64,000 bases of DNA from Micavibrio sp964400125 (lineage in GTDB: Bacteria > Pseudomonadota > Alphaproteobacteria > Micavibrionales > Micavibrionaceae), in assembly GCA_964400125.1 (NCBI GenBank), contig CAYNSR010000006.1, positions 65,195 to 129,194 on the forward strand, written 5' to 3'. How positions within the stretch are numbered: position 1 is the first letter of the stretch; each line of letters opens with the position of its first letter. The notes beneath the pieces are model-generated. The model had not been told where the DNA came from. It saw nothing but the letters and a program-made list of their open reading frames with translations, and searched no databases. The translations under genes were made by a program, and so were the position numbers. Shown piece by piece: positions 33,501 to 40,822 of this stretch.

Positions 33501-34607
33501 TTACATGTATTTTTCAGGATTCAGCGCTTCTGTACCCCGGCGTATTTCAAAATGGAGTTGGGGTTCGCTGACCGTGCCGGAACTGCCGACCGTGCCGATG
33601 GTTTCGCCGCGTTTGACGGTCGCCCCGCGTGGCACCTGAATATTGTCGAGATGGGCATAGGCGGTCATCCAGCGATCGGCGTGACGGATCAAAACCATTC
33701 GACCATAGCCCTTCATATCCCCGGCATAGACAATCACGCCGTTTTCCGCCGCCCGCACCGGCGCACCTTTCGGGGCCTTGATATTGATGCCGTCATTATG
33801 CAGGCCGCCCGGCTTGGGGCCATAGGATGACAGGATCGCGCCTTGCACCGGCATGCTGAACTTCGCACCCGAACGCGGTGGCGTCGTGCCGGGAAGTTTT
33901 GCGGATAACGACGCATTGGCCATTTGCGGCGCGGGTTCCGGAATGGAATCCCCGGCAACGGTGGGCGGGGCCAGTTCTTCGCGTTCGATCCTGCCGCTGG
34001 CGCGGGGCGGCGATGTCACGCCGTCACGCATGACATCCGGCGCAGACAACGCGGCCACCTTCCTGACCGGCGCGGACGGCTCCCCCGCCACAGCAGGAAG
34101 CCGGAGCACCTGCCCGCGCTGTAAGACATAGGGCGAATGCAGCGTATTCAACCGTGCAATCTGCGTTGTGCTGACATTAAACAAGCGCGATACGCCGTAA
34201 AGCGTATCCCCGCTGCGCACCCGGTAGGTACGCGGCGGCGGCAACATCAACCGTTGCCCCGGTTGCAATATATAAGGTGCCTGTAAACGGTTGGCGACCA
34301 TGATATCGCGAACCTCCAGCTTGTAACGTTCTGCCAGCGTCCCGACCGTATCCCCCGGCACGACCGTATGCGCCCCCGTGCTGCGCGCGCCTTCCATCTG
34401 GTTATATTTGATCGACGGAGCCGGTTTATCACTGGTCCAGCAAGCGGAGAGAGTCAGCGCAAGAAGCACCGCAACCAACTGCCTCCCTCTCCCTGAGGGA
34501 GAGGGTCGGGGTGAGGGTGTTGGATATCGAAGGCTATCGTCACCATCGGACACCCTCACCCTACCCTCTCCCTCAGGGAGAGGGTTATGTCGAGAGTCAT
34601 TTCGCAT
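33501..34607 (-). CDS. nlpD: NlpD-like LysM/M23 lipoprotein
   Basis: Envelope lipoprotein of 368 aa. A lipobox LSAC follows the hydrophobic QLVAVLLALTLSAC, two LysM domains bind peptidoglycan (TVVPGDTVGTLAERYKLEV and YRVRSGDTLYGVSRLFNV), and a C-terminal M23 domain starts near GAKFSMPVQGAILSSYG. Zinc ligands look degenerate: HNDGIN replaces HxGxD, and the HxH pair is QLH. It is probably an amidase activator like NlpD rather than a peptidase. The start overlaps the pcm stop. About 30 residues before the lipobox derive from a family B repeat (34485-34585). Confidence 0.85.
   Translation of the reverse strand: MRNDSRHNPLPEGEGRVRVSDGDDSLRYPTPSPRPSPSGRGRQLVAVLLALTLSACWTSDKPAPSIKYNQMEGARSTGAHTVVPGDTVGTLAERYKLEVRDIMVANRLQAPYILQPGQRLMLPPPRTYRVRSGDTLYGVSRLFNVSTTQIARLNTLHSPYVLQRGQVLRLPAVAGEPSAPVRKVAALSAPDVMRDGVTSPPRASGRIEREELAPPTVAGDSIPEPAPQMANASLSAKLPGTTPPRSGAKFSMPVQGAILSSYGPKPGGLHNDGINIKAPKGAPVRAAENGVIVYAGDMKGYGRMVLIRHADRWMTAYAHLDNIQVPRGATVKRGETIGTVGSSGTVSEPQLHFEIRRGTEALNPEKYM
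34485..34585. repeat. Palindromic repeat family B inside nlpD
   Basis: Two perfect CCCTCTCCCT(CA/GA)GGGAGAGGG palindromes (34485-34505 and 34563-34585), themselves the arms of a larger inverted repeat with GGGTGAGGGTGT against ACACCCTCACCC. The whole block is inside the nlpD reading frame, upstream of the lipobox, and adds HNPLPEGEGRVRVSDG..PSPRPSPSGRG to the signal peptide region. Confidence 0.85.
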
Positions 34608-35343
34608 GGCGTTCGGCATCGGTCGGGTCATCGGCAAATTCGTTGGCGCGGGCGATTTCGGGCAGCAGCGGCACAAAGCGCACACCGAGCATATCCTTCA
34701 CCGCGAAGGTATCGTCGGATTCTTTTTTGTAGCGGCGCAAAACCTGATCCCCGGCGCGCCCCACGGGGATAATCATGATTCCCCCGACCGCGAGCTGGTC
34801 CAGCAGCGCCTGCGGCGGTTTCTCCCCGGCAGCGGCGGTCACGATGATGCGATCGAACGGGGCTTGTTCCGGCCAGCCGCGCATGCCGTCACCAAGCTTC
34901 GTCGTGATATTGTGGCGGTCGCGGATATTGAGTTTTTGAAAAATCTTTTCCGCCTGATCCAGCAACGGCTTGTGCCGTTCAATGGTGTAAACCCGCTTGC
35001 ATATCCACGCCAGAACGCATGCCTGATACCCCGACCCGGTCCCGATCTCAAGCACGCGGTGGCGTTCGTTCAACTCCAGCGCCTGCGTCATGAAGGCAAC
35101 GATATAGGGTTGTGAAATCGTCTGTCCGCGCCCGATGGGAAGGGCGATGTCTTCGTAGGCTTCTTTCGCCGATTTATAAGGAACAAACAATTCACGCGGA
35201 ACGCGCTCAATGGCAGATAGCGTATTGATATCGGTAATGCCCATGCCGCGAAGCTTCATGATCAGCTCCGCAATCGCATTCGCCTTCAGTTCCGCTTCTT
35301 TTTGTTCCAGCGTCCGGGCGGGTTTAATTTTATCGTGATTCAC
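34597..35343 (-). CDS. pcm: Protein-L-isoaspartate O-methyltransferase
   Basis: SAM-dependent repair enzyme for isoaspartyl residues in aged proteins, 248 aa. Motifs are ERVPRELFVPY, YEDIALPIGRGQTISQPYIVAFM, the SAM-binding VLEIGTGSGYQACVLAW, and FDRIIVTAAAGEKPPQALLDQL. The start is a GTG at 35343 with no clear ribosome site; no ATG is near enough, so translation initiation may have been disturbed by rearrangement just upstream. Its 3' end overlaps nlpD by 11 bases. Confidence 0.93.
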   Translation of the reverse strand: MNHDKIKPARTLEQKEAELKANAIAELIMKLRGMGITDINTLSAIERVPRELFVPYKSAKEAYEDIALPIGRGQTISQPYIVAFMTQALELNERHRVLEIGTGSGYQACVLAWICKRVYTIERHKPLLDQAEKIFQKLNIRDRHNITTKLGDGMRGWPEQAPFDRIIVTAAAGEKPPQALLDQLAVGGIMIIPVGRAGDQVLRRYKKESDDTFAVKDMLGVRFVPLLPEIARANEFADDPTDAERHAK

Positions 35344-35369
35344 GCGTTTGACCGTAAACTACAGTTTCA

Positions 35370-36158
35370 ATGGAAGTGTTTTGGCGATATTCTTATACAA
35401 CAACTTTTAATTTATTAACAATATTGGAGAAGAGCAAGAAAATGTTCGTAGAAAATCACTTGGATGAATTCAAGAAAATACCTTTTCAAGAGCAGAAGCC
35501 CTTTGGCAATCCTAAAAAATTTGCAACCCTAGTCCTTAGCGATTTGGATACGCCAAAGCTAGGAGAAAAAAAGTTACATCGTAGTGCATTAAAGACTTAT
35601 TGCGCCAATTCCAAAAATACGACGCTTCAATGTTGCCTGTCGATTAGTGATTGGGGTGGAATGCGCCCATTACATGGACGTAATTTTTTTAAAAAAGAAA
35701 ATTTTAAAAAATATGAACCAACTCTGGATCAACTTAGGTTAAGCAAAAACAGCAGAAAGGAGGATTATAAAAAAATTTACGATTTGGAAATGAAACATAT
35801 AGGCGTAGCCTTTTTTACTAAATTCCTTTTCTTTTTACGCCCCGAAAGCAATGCATATATTTTGGATCAATGGACCGCAAAATCTATCAACCTTCTTGTA
35901 GATCCATCACTGGCGCGACCGATAAAACTCAGCGGAAATTGGGTTGTGCCAGCCAACGATGCGGATGCGTATGAAAATTTCTGCGAATATATTGATCTCC
36001 TAGCAAAGGAACATGTAAGGGACGAAGGGCATATTGTGAAAGGGCATATCGTTGAGCAGATGCTTTTTAGTAAAGGCGGGCATAGCAAAGGCGAATGGCG
36101 CAAATATGTCATAGAAAACTATCCAAAAGCCCTCTCCCACAGGGAGAGGGTTGGGTGA
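35370..36158 (+). CDS. AT-rich gene, OGG-fold DNA-glycosylase-like protein
   Basis: A 262-aa basic protein with strongly AT-rich DNA and A-ending codon use, unlike its neighbours, so likely acquired. The central WGGMRPLHGRNFF and the helix-hairpin-like GVAFFTKFLFFLRPESNAYILDQWTA resemble OGG/HhH-GPD-type glycosylase-fold proteins; I infer DNA binding or base excision but cannot confirm the catalytic residue by eye. The N-terminus may start at the ATG at 35370 or at 35442 (MFVENHL). The last eight residues (SHRERVG) come from a family B repeat. It sits antisense to the suf-free serS-pcm operon, where surE usually is. Confidence 0.6.
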   Translation: MEVFWRYSYTTTFNLLTILEKSKKMFVENHLDEFKKIPFQEQKPFGNPKKFATLVLSDLDTPKLGEKKLHRSALKTYCANSKNTTLQCCLSISDWGGMRPLHGRNFFKKENFKKYEPTLDQLRLSKNSRKEDYKKIYDLEMKHIGVAFFTKFLFFLRPESNAYILDQWTAKSINLLVDPSLARPIKLSGNWVVPANDADAYENFCEYIDLLAKEHVRDEGHIVKGHIVEQMLFSKGGHSKGEWRKYVIENYPKALSHRERVG

Positions 36159-36230
36159 GGGGTTTGGATGGTTGGGGGTCAACGGCGATATTGGACACCC
36201 TCATCCCGGCCTTCTCCCTCAGGGAGAAGG
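36130..36230. repeat. Palindromic repeat family B, third site
   Basis: Two hairpins (CCCTCTCCCACAGGGAGAGGG at 36130-36150 with one mismatch, and CCTTCTCCCTCAGGGAGAAGG at 36210-36230) with inverted GGTTGGGTGAGG / CCCTCATCC arms between them. The left hairpin supplies the stop region of the AT-rich gene; the right one lies just downstream of the convergent serS stop. Confidence 0.8.
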
Positions 36231-36240
36231 GGAAGAAGAG

Positions 36241-37554
36241 TCAGGTTGTCGTCGCGGCTGACTTCCCAGCCACATAATCCAGCGGCATAATCTTCTTCAC
36301 CCCACCCATATAAGGGAGTAGCGCGTCAGGCACGAAGACGCCGCCATCGGTGGGGTCATAATAATTTTCCATCACCGCGATCAATGCCCGGCCCACGGCC
36401 ACGCCGGAACCGTTGAGTGTATGGACGAATTGCGTTTCTTTTTCACCCTTCGGGCGGAACCGCGCCTTCATGCGCCGCGCCTGAAAGTCGCCGCAATTGG
36501 AACAGCTTGAAATCTCGCGGTATTTTTGCTGCCCCGGCAGCCAGACTTCGAGGTCATAGGTTTTGCGCGCGCCAAAGCCGATATCGCCGCTGCACAAGAC
36601 CATGGTGCGGAAAGAAAGGCCCAGTTTTTTCAGGATGTTTTCGGCGCAAGCCGTCATGCGTTCATGTTCCTCCGCGCTTTTGTCCGGCGCGACGATGCTG
36701 ACCATTTCAACCTTGTAAAACTGGTGCTGACGGATCATCCCCTTGGTATCCTTGCCTGCGGCCCCGGCTTCCTGACGGAAACACGGGGTGAAGGCCGTAT
36801 AACGGCGGGGAAAACTTTCCGCTTCGATAATGTCGTCTGCAACGATATTGGTCAGCGGCACTTCCGCGGTTGGAATCAGCCAGTCGCCGCGTGTCGTCCT
36901 GAACTGGTCATCGGCAAATTTGGGAAGCTGCCCCGTCCCGTACATGGTCTGGTCGCGGACCATCAGCGGGGGCGACACTTCCGTATAGCCATGCTCCGTC
37001 GTATGCGTATCCAGCATGAATTGCGCCAGCGCACGTTCCATCCGTGCAAGGCCAGAGTGCATCAGGACAAAGCGGCTGCCCGACATTTTTGCCGCCGTGT
37101 CGAAATCCATCATCCCGAGTTTTTCGCCGATGGCGACATGATCGGGGGCTTCACTGTTCAGCTTTTGCGGCTCGCCGTTCTTGCGTACCTCTTTGTTATC
37201 GTGTTCATCCTTGCCATCGGGAACGGCATCTTCCAGCATGTTCGGCAGGGCCGACAAAATTGTAGTGAACAATTCCGCCAGCGCAGATTCTTTTTCCTCC
37301 AGCGTTGCGGTCTTGTCCTTCAGCCCTGCCACTTCCGCCATCAGAGCGGCGGCATCGCCACCCTTGGCCTTGATCTGGCCGATCTCCTTTGACGCCTCGT
37401 TACGGCGCTGCAACAAGGACTGGATTTCAGTCTGCAACGCACGGCGTTCTTCATCCAGTTTCAGGATCGCCGGGGTTTGCGGCTCCAACCCGCGCCGGGC
37501 CCAGTTCTTATCAAAGGCGGCGGGGTCTTTACGAATTGCGGTAATGTCATGCAT
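36241..37554 (-). CDS. serS: Seryl-tRNA synthetase
   Basis: Class II aminoacyl-tRNA synthetase of 437 aa. The N-terminal coiled-coil arm (LDEERRALQTEIQSLLQRRNEAS) is followed by motif 1 (TEVSPPLMV), motif 2 (FTPCFRQEAGAAGKDTKGMIRQHQF) and motif 3 (NGSGVAVGRALIAVMENY). Standard length. In many alphaproteobacteria serS is followed by surE and pcm; here the gap to pcm is taken by an unrelated gene on the other strand. Confidence 0.97.
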   Translation of the reverse strand: MHDITAIRKDPAAFDKNWARRGLEPQTPAILKLDEERRALQTEIQSLLQRRNEASKEIGQIKAKGGDAAALMAEVAGLKDKTATLEEKESALAELFTTILSALPNMLEDAVPDGKDEHDNKEVRKNGEPQKLNSEAPDHVAIGEKLGMMDFDTAAKMSGSRFVLMHSGLARMERALAQFMLDTHTTEHGYTEVSPPLMVRDQTMYGTGQLPKFADDQFRTTRGDWLIPTAEVPLTNIVADDIIEAESFPRRYTAFTPCFRQEAGAAGKDTKGMIRQHQFYKVEMVSIVAPDKSAEEHERMTACAENILKKLGLSFRTMVLCSGDIGFGARKTYDLEVWLPGQQKYREISSCSNCGDFQARRMKARFRPKGEKETQFVHTLNGSGVAVGRALIAVMENYYDPTDGGVFVPDALLPYMGGVKKIMPLDYVAGKSAATTT

Positions 37555-37635
37555 GTTTCGTTTCTCCGAACCGGAATGGCGGTATTTGATTTTTTATTAA
37601 CCAGGCCGAAGCCTGAAGATGATAACATATTGATA

Positions 37636-38538
37636 ATGACGGAAAAAGAAAACCGCAAGGACCATCTTCCCGGCGTTTTCAATATCCGGCGGCCTATGGA
37701 CGGGCTGGCGGAGTTGCCGCTTATCTTTGATTCCCCCCATAGCGGGCGCGATTATCCGGCGGATTTTGGTTATGCCTGCCCGGTTGACGCCCTGACCGGG
37801 GCGGAAGACAACCATGTGGACACACTCCTCGACAGCGTAACGGCAACCGGCGCGACGCTGCTTTGCGCGTTGTTCCCGCGCACCTATATTGATGCAAACC
37901 GGGCGGAATATGACATTGATCCCGATTTGCTGGCCGAACGCTGGCCGGGGCCACTCATTCCCTCCTCCCGGTCACATGCCGGGATCGGCCTGATCCGCCG
38001 CCTGATAAAACCCGGCGTTCCGGTCTATGACCGCCGCCTGAGCGTGGCCGAGGTGCAAAACCGGATTCGGCGTTATTACCACCCCTACCATGCGATGCTG
38101 AAAACCCTTCAGGACGACCTGCATTACCGCTTCGGGGGGATGTGGCACATCAATGTCCATTCCATGCCTTCGGCAGCGGCGCTTTCGACCGGCCCGCATG
38201 GCCTGCACCATCTTCATCCCGATTTCGTGCTGGGCGACCGGGACGGGACAAGCTGCGATCTCGATTTTACCTACGCCTTGCGTGATTGCCTGAAGGGCAT
38301 GGGTTACCGCGTGGCCATCAACAACCCTTACAAGGGGGTCGAAATCGTCCGCCGTGCCGCCCGCCCCGGCGCAAACCGCCACGCCATCCAGCTCGAGATC
38401 AGCAAGGCCCTGTACTGGGATGAAGGAAAAAATGAAAAGAACAAAAATTTCAATGCGTTAAAGAGTGATATTCATTTATTAGCCGAATTTACTGCCCACT
38501 ATGTCAGCGACCACCTTATCAATCTGGCGGCTGATTAG
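37636..38538 (+). CDS. N-formylglutamate amidohydrolase family protein, copy 1
   Basis: A 300-aa zinc hydrolase of the HutG/FGase family. LPLIFDSPHSGRDYP holds the first metal-binding His motif, followed by AEDNHVDTLLDSV, FPRTYIDANRAEYDID, HINVHSMPS (second His site) and LEISKALYWDE. No histidine-degradation genes are nearby, so the substrate is not necessarily formylglutamate. The ATG at 37636 is selected, but a more upstream start cannot be excluded. A second family member follows. Confidence 0.88.
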   Translation: MTEKENRKDHLPGVFNIRRPMDGLAELPLIFDSPHSGRDYPADFGYACPVDALTGAEDNHVDTLLDSVTATGATLLCALFPRTYIDANRAEYDIDPDLLAERWPGPLIPSSRSHAGIGLIRRLIKPGVPVYDRRLSVAEVQNRIRRYYHPYHAMLKTLQDDLHYRFGGMWHINVHSMPSAAALSTGPHGLHHLHPDFVLGDRDGTSCDLDFTYALRDCLKGMGYRVAINNPYKGVEIVRRAARPGANRHAIQLEISKALYWDEGKNEKNKNFNALKSDIHLLAEFTAHYVSDHLINLAAD

Positions 38539-38547
38539 AGAAGAATT

Positions 38548-38620
38548 GTCATCCCGGACAAAGTCGAGGGCTTCAAGACGTTGATTGCACGTCAGATCCC
38601 TCGGCTTCGCTCAGGATGAC
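38548..38620. repeat. Dispersed palindromic repeat family D
   Basis: GTCATCCCGGACAAAGTCGAGGG at the left pairs with CCCTCGGCTTCGCTCAGGATGAC at the right. This is a common bacterial intergenic repeat of the GTCATCCCGGA..TCAGGATGAC type, lying between the two amidohydrolase genes. Its end supplies an ATG at 38616 that would extend the next gene, which I consider spurious. Confidence 0.8.
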
Positions 38621-38672
38621 AGATGCGGACGGGTTTCTTGAACCTTTCGAAAATCTCCGCTATATCAAACTG

Positions 38673-39533
38673 ATGCAGCCCTTTGTTCTTCATGCGCCGC
38701 AAAAGGCGATCTCCGCCGTTGTGTTCGATTCCCCGCATAGTGGAATCGTCCTGCCGGATCATTTCCGCTATGCCTGCACGCGGCAGGACCTGATGCATCT
38801 GCATGACCCGCATGTGGAAAAATTGCTGGCGGATGTTCCCACCACGGGGGCGCCGGTGCTTGAAGCCCTGATCCACCGTACCTGTATCGACCTCAACCGC
38901 TATGACAATGAAATCGACACCCGCATGATCGAAGGCGGATGGCCCCACCCTGTGCAGGAAACATTTTACACAAAACGCCAACTCGGCCTGTTCCCGGTTT
39001 TCGCCGGACCGCGCCAGAACCGTATTGCGCCGATTTATAATGAACATGCCCGCCTGAGCGCGGACGAGGCGGAATATCGTATCAATGCCTATCACCGCCC
39101 CTATTACGCGGCCCTTCATGATCTGGTTGCGCAAGCCCTCAAGCGGCACGGCCACGCCATCCATATCGACGTCCATTCCTTTAACCGCAGCCCGGAATAC
39201 CAAAACGGCGACGAGATCATCCTCGGCGACCTCAACGGCAAACTCTGCACCCCCGCATTGCGTGATCTCGCAGCCGCGTTTTTTGTCGCACACGGGTTTC
39301 GCGTCGGCTTTAACGGAGACTACTTCTCAGGCGGTGCCATCGTTCAGGCCACGGCAAAGCCGGAAGTGGGAGTCCAAAGTCTGCAAATCGAAATCGGCCG
39401 GGATCTTTATATGGATCAGGACACGCTGGCCTATCTCCCCTCAAGCGCCGCCCGGGTGCGCGACGCCCTGACCGGGCTAGCCGCGCATATCGCCAAACAC
39501 ATCCGCCCAACAGGACCGCATCGTCCGGTCTAA
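38673..39533 (+). CDS. N-formylglutamate amidohydrolase family protein, copy 2
   Basis: Tandem paralogue of the upstream amidohydrolase, 286 aa from the ATG at 38673 (MQPFVLHAPQ). Conserved parts are VVFDSPHSGIVLPDHF, DPHVEKLLADVPTTGAPVL, CIDLNRYDNEID, HIDVHSFNR and LQIEIGRDLYMD. Low overall similarity to copy 1 suggests a different substrate. An in-frame ATG 57 bases earlier lies in a repeat. Its 3' end overlaps the convergent lipB gene by 57 bases. Confidence 0.87.
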   Translation: MQPFVLHAPQKAISAVVFDSPHSGIVLPDHFRYACTRQDLMHLHDPHVEKLLADVPTTGAPVLEALIHRTCIDLNRYDNEIDTRMIEGGWPHPVQETFYTKRQLGLFPVFAGPRQNRIAPIYNEHARLSADEAEYRINAYHRPYYAALHDLVAQALKRHGHAIHIDVHSFNRSPEYQNGDEIILGDLNGKLCTPALRDLAAAFFVAHGFRVGFNGDYFSGGAIVQATAKPEVGVQSLQIEIGRDLYMDQDTLAYLPSSAARVRDALTGLAAHIAKHIRPTGPHRPV

Positions 39534-40115
39534 ATCCTCCATATCCGCCGCAACGCCAAGCGCCCGTAACGATGTCACCCCGTATTCCGAAATCCCGCAC
39601 GGCACAATGCCGTTGAAATGCGACAGGTCGGGATTGACGTTAATCGATATTCCGTGAAACGTAATCCAGTGGCGGATGCGCACACCGATGGCGGCGATTT
39701 TCTTTTCCCCCTCCGGCGTAACGACCCAGATTCCGACACGCCCCTGACGACGCTCCCCCGTGATGCCAAAATGCGCCAAAGACCGGATGACCCATTCTTC
39801 GAGCTGCCATATATATTTTTTAATATCAGGTATTTGCTGGCGCTTTTTCAAATCAAGCATCACATACGCCACGCGCTGACCCGGCCCGTGATAGGTATAT
39901 TCCCCGCCCCGCCCGGTTTCAAAAACCGGAAATTGCGGATTGCGCAGATCGGTTTCCCGGGCACTCGTCCCCCCGGTATAAAGCGGCGGATGTTCCAGCA
40001 GCCAGATCAGGTCGTCCGCCGCCCCCGCATGGATGGCGGCAACACGGGCTTCCATGGTCTGGAGGGCATCAGGATAAAGAACGGGAGATGGCGTTACAAC
40101 AATTTCCATAGCCAT
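39477..40115 (-). CDS. lipB: Octanoyltransferase LipB
   Basis: Transfers octanoyl groups from acyl carrier protein to lipoyl domains, first step of lipoate synthesis. The 212-aa protein shows LLEHPPLYTGGTSA, GRGGEYTYHGPGQRVAYVMLDL, the catalytic lysine in KIAAIGVRIRHWITFHG and the catalytic cysteine in GIVPCGISEYG. A second ATG two codons in may be the real start. Confidence 0.95.
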   Translation of the reverse strand: MAMEIVVTPSPVLYPDALQTMEARVAAIHAGAADDLIWLLEHPPLYTGGTSARETDLRNPQFPVFETGRGGEYTYHGPGQRVAYVMLDLKKRQQIPDIKKYIWQLEEWVIRSLAHFGITGERRQGRVGIWVVTPEGEKKIAAIGVRIRHWITFHGISINVNPDLSHFNGIVPCGISEYGVTSLRALGVAADMEDLDRTMRSCWADVFGDMRG

Positions 40116-40237
40116 AAACTATTCCCCCTTTGCCGGGAACGCAACCCCCCGCCACGCACGCCCCCCTTTTTACCTTGCAGTCCCCGGGGCAATTTGCTAC
40201 TGACAGGGCGGCTAAAATCCTCAGCCTTTTCTGGAAT

Positions 40238-40324
40238 GCGGTCGTGGCGGAATTGGTAGACGCGCAGCGTTGAGGTCGCTGTGGGCTAACCCCCGTGAAA
40301 GTTCGAGTCTTTTCGACCGCACCA
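40238..40324 (+). tRNA. tRNA-Leu (GAG)
   Basis: An 87-base tRNA with encoded CCA. Acceptor stem GCGGTCG pairs with CGACCGC; D arm in TGGCGGAATTGGTAGACGC; anticodon stem CAGCG/CGCTG with loop TTGAGGT, giving anticodon GAG (CUC codons); a long variable arm typical of leucine tRNAs; T arm TTCGAGT. The last base is also the first base of an 11-bp inverted repeat bounding the sequence before a GIY-YIG gene. Confidence 0.96.
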
Positions 40325-40416
40325 GCCTTCGCCCTAGCGGGCTTCGGCTCGGCGTGCCAGCTTAGGCGTAAAAGTGATAGAAATCTCAGTGGATTTGTCT
40401 TATTTGGGCGAAGGCT
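40324..40416. repeat. Palindromic leader of tRNA-linked GIY-YIG element
   Basis: A perfect 11-bp inverted repeat, AGCCTTCGCCC at 40324-40334 and GGGCGAAGGCT at 40406-40416, encloses about 70 bases. The left arm starts at the last A of the tRNA CCA. The following bases (CCGAAGCGTAGCGTAGGCGGGCC) run to the ATG of the GIY-YIG gene. This layout, a tRNA end then a CGAAGG palindrome then a GIY-YIG gene, is one I recognise from many bacterial genomes. Confidence 0.8.
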
Positions 40417-40459
40417 GCTGCGCCGAAGCGTAGCGTAGGCGGGCCTCGAAGAGTTAATC

Positions 40460-40699
40460 ATGAAATACGCCTACATTCTCCAAAGCCAATCAAGCCCGGA
40501 CCGTTTTTATACAGGCTGTACGGACGATCTGAAACAGCGCCTTAAGGACCATAATTCCGGTAAAGTGTCACACACATCCAAATTTTTGCCCTGGGCTCTC
40601 AAAACCTATGTGGCTTTCTCAGATGAAAAACAGGCGATCCAGTTTGAAGCCTATTTAAAAACAGCCTCCGGCAGGGCGTTTGCTAAAAAACGCCTGTAG
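40460..40699 (+). CDS. GIY-YIG endonuclease domain protein, 79 aa
   Basis: Short single-domain GIY-YIG protein: YAYILQSQSSPDRFYTGCTDDLKQRLKDHNSG carries the YIL..FYTG core with the helix arginine, and the conserved glutamate expected in KQAIQFEAYLKTASG. Typical length for the mini-endonuclease group. It is attached to the tRNA-Leu gene through a palindromic leader and has no close similarity to the 97-aa GIY-YIG protein in the suf operon except in the catalytic core. Confidence 0.87.
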   Translation: MKYAYILQSQSSPDRFYTGCTDDLKQRLKDHNSGKVSHTSKFLPWALKTYVAFSDEKQAIQFEAYLKTASGRAFAKKRL

Positions 40700-40822
40700 A
40701 TATTCCACCGCCCTGCACAACACCGCAGCCTTGAAAAAGCCCTGATTTTCTGGTCAGTTAGGGGCCTGTTTTCAGGCGTCATGCCATAACACATGCCATA
40801 ACATTTGTCACGAGAACATTCC

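Noticed and set aside
38616..38672. Upstream start of amidohydrolase copy 2
   Set aside because: The ATG at 38616 lies at the edge of a dispersed repeat (38548-38620), so the extra residues are probably not coded in the native protein.
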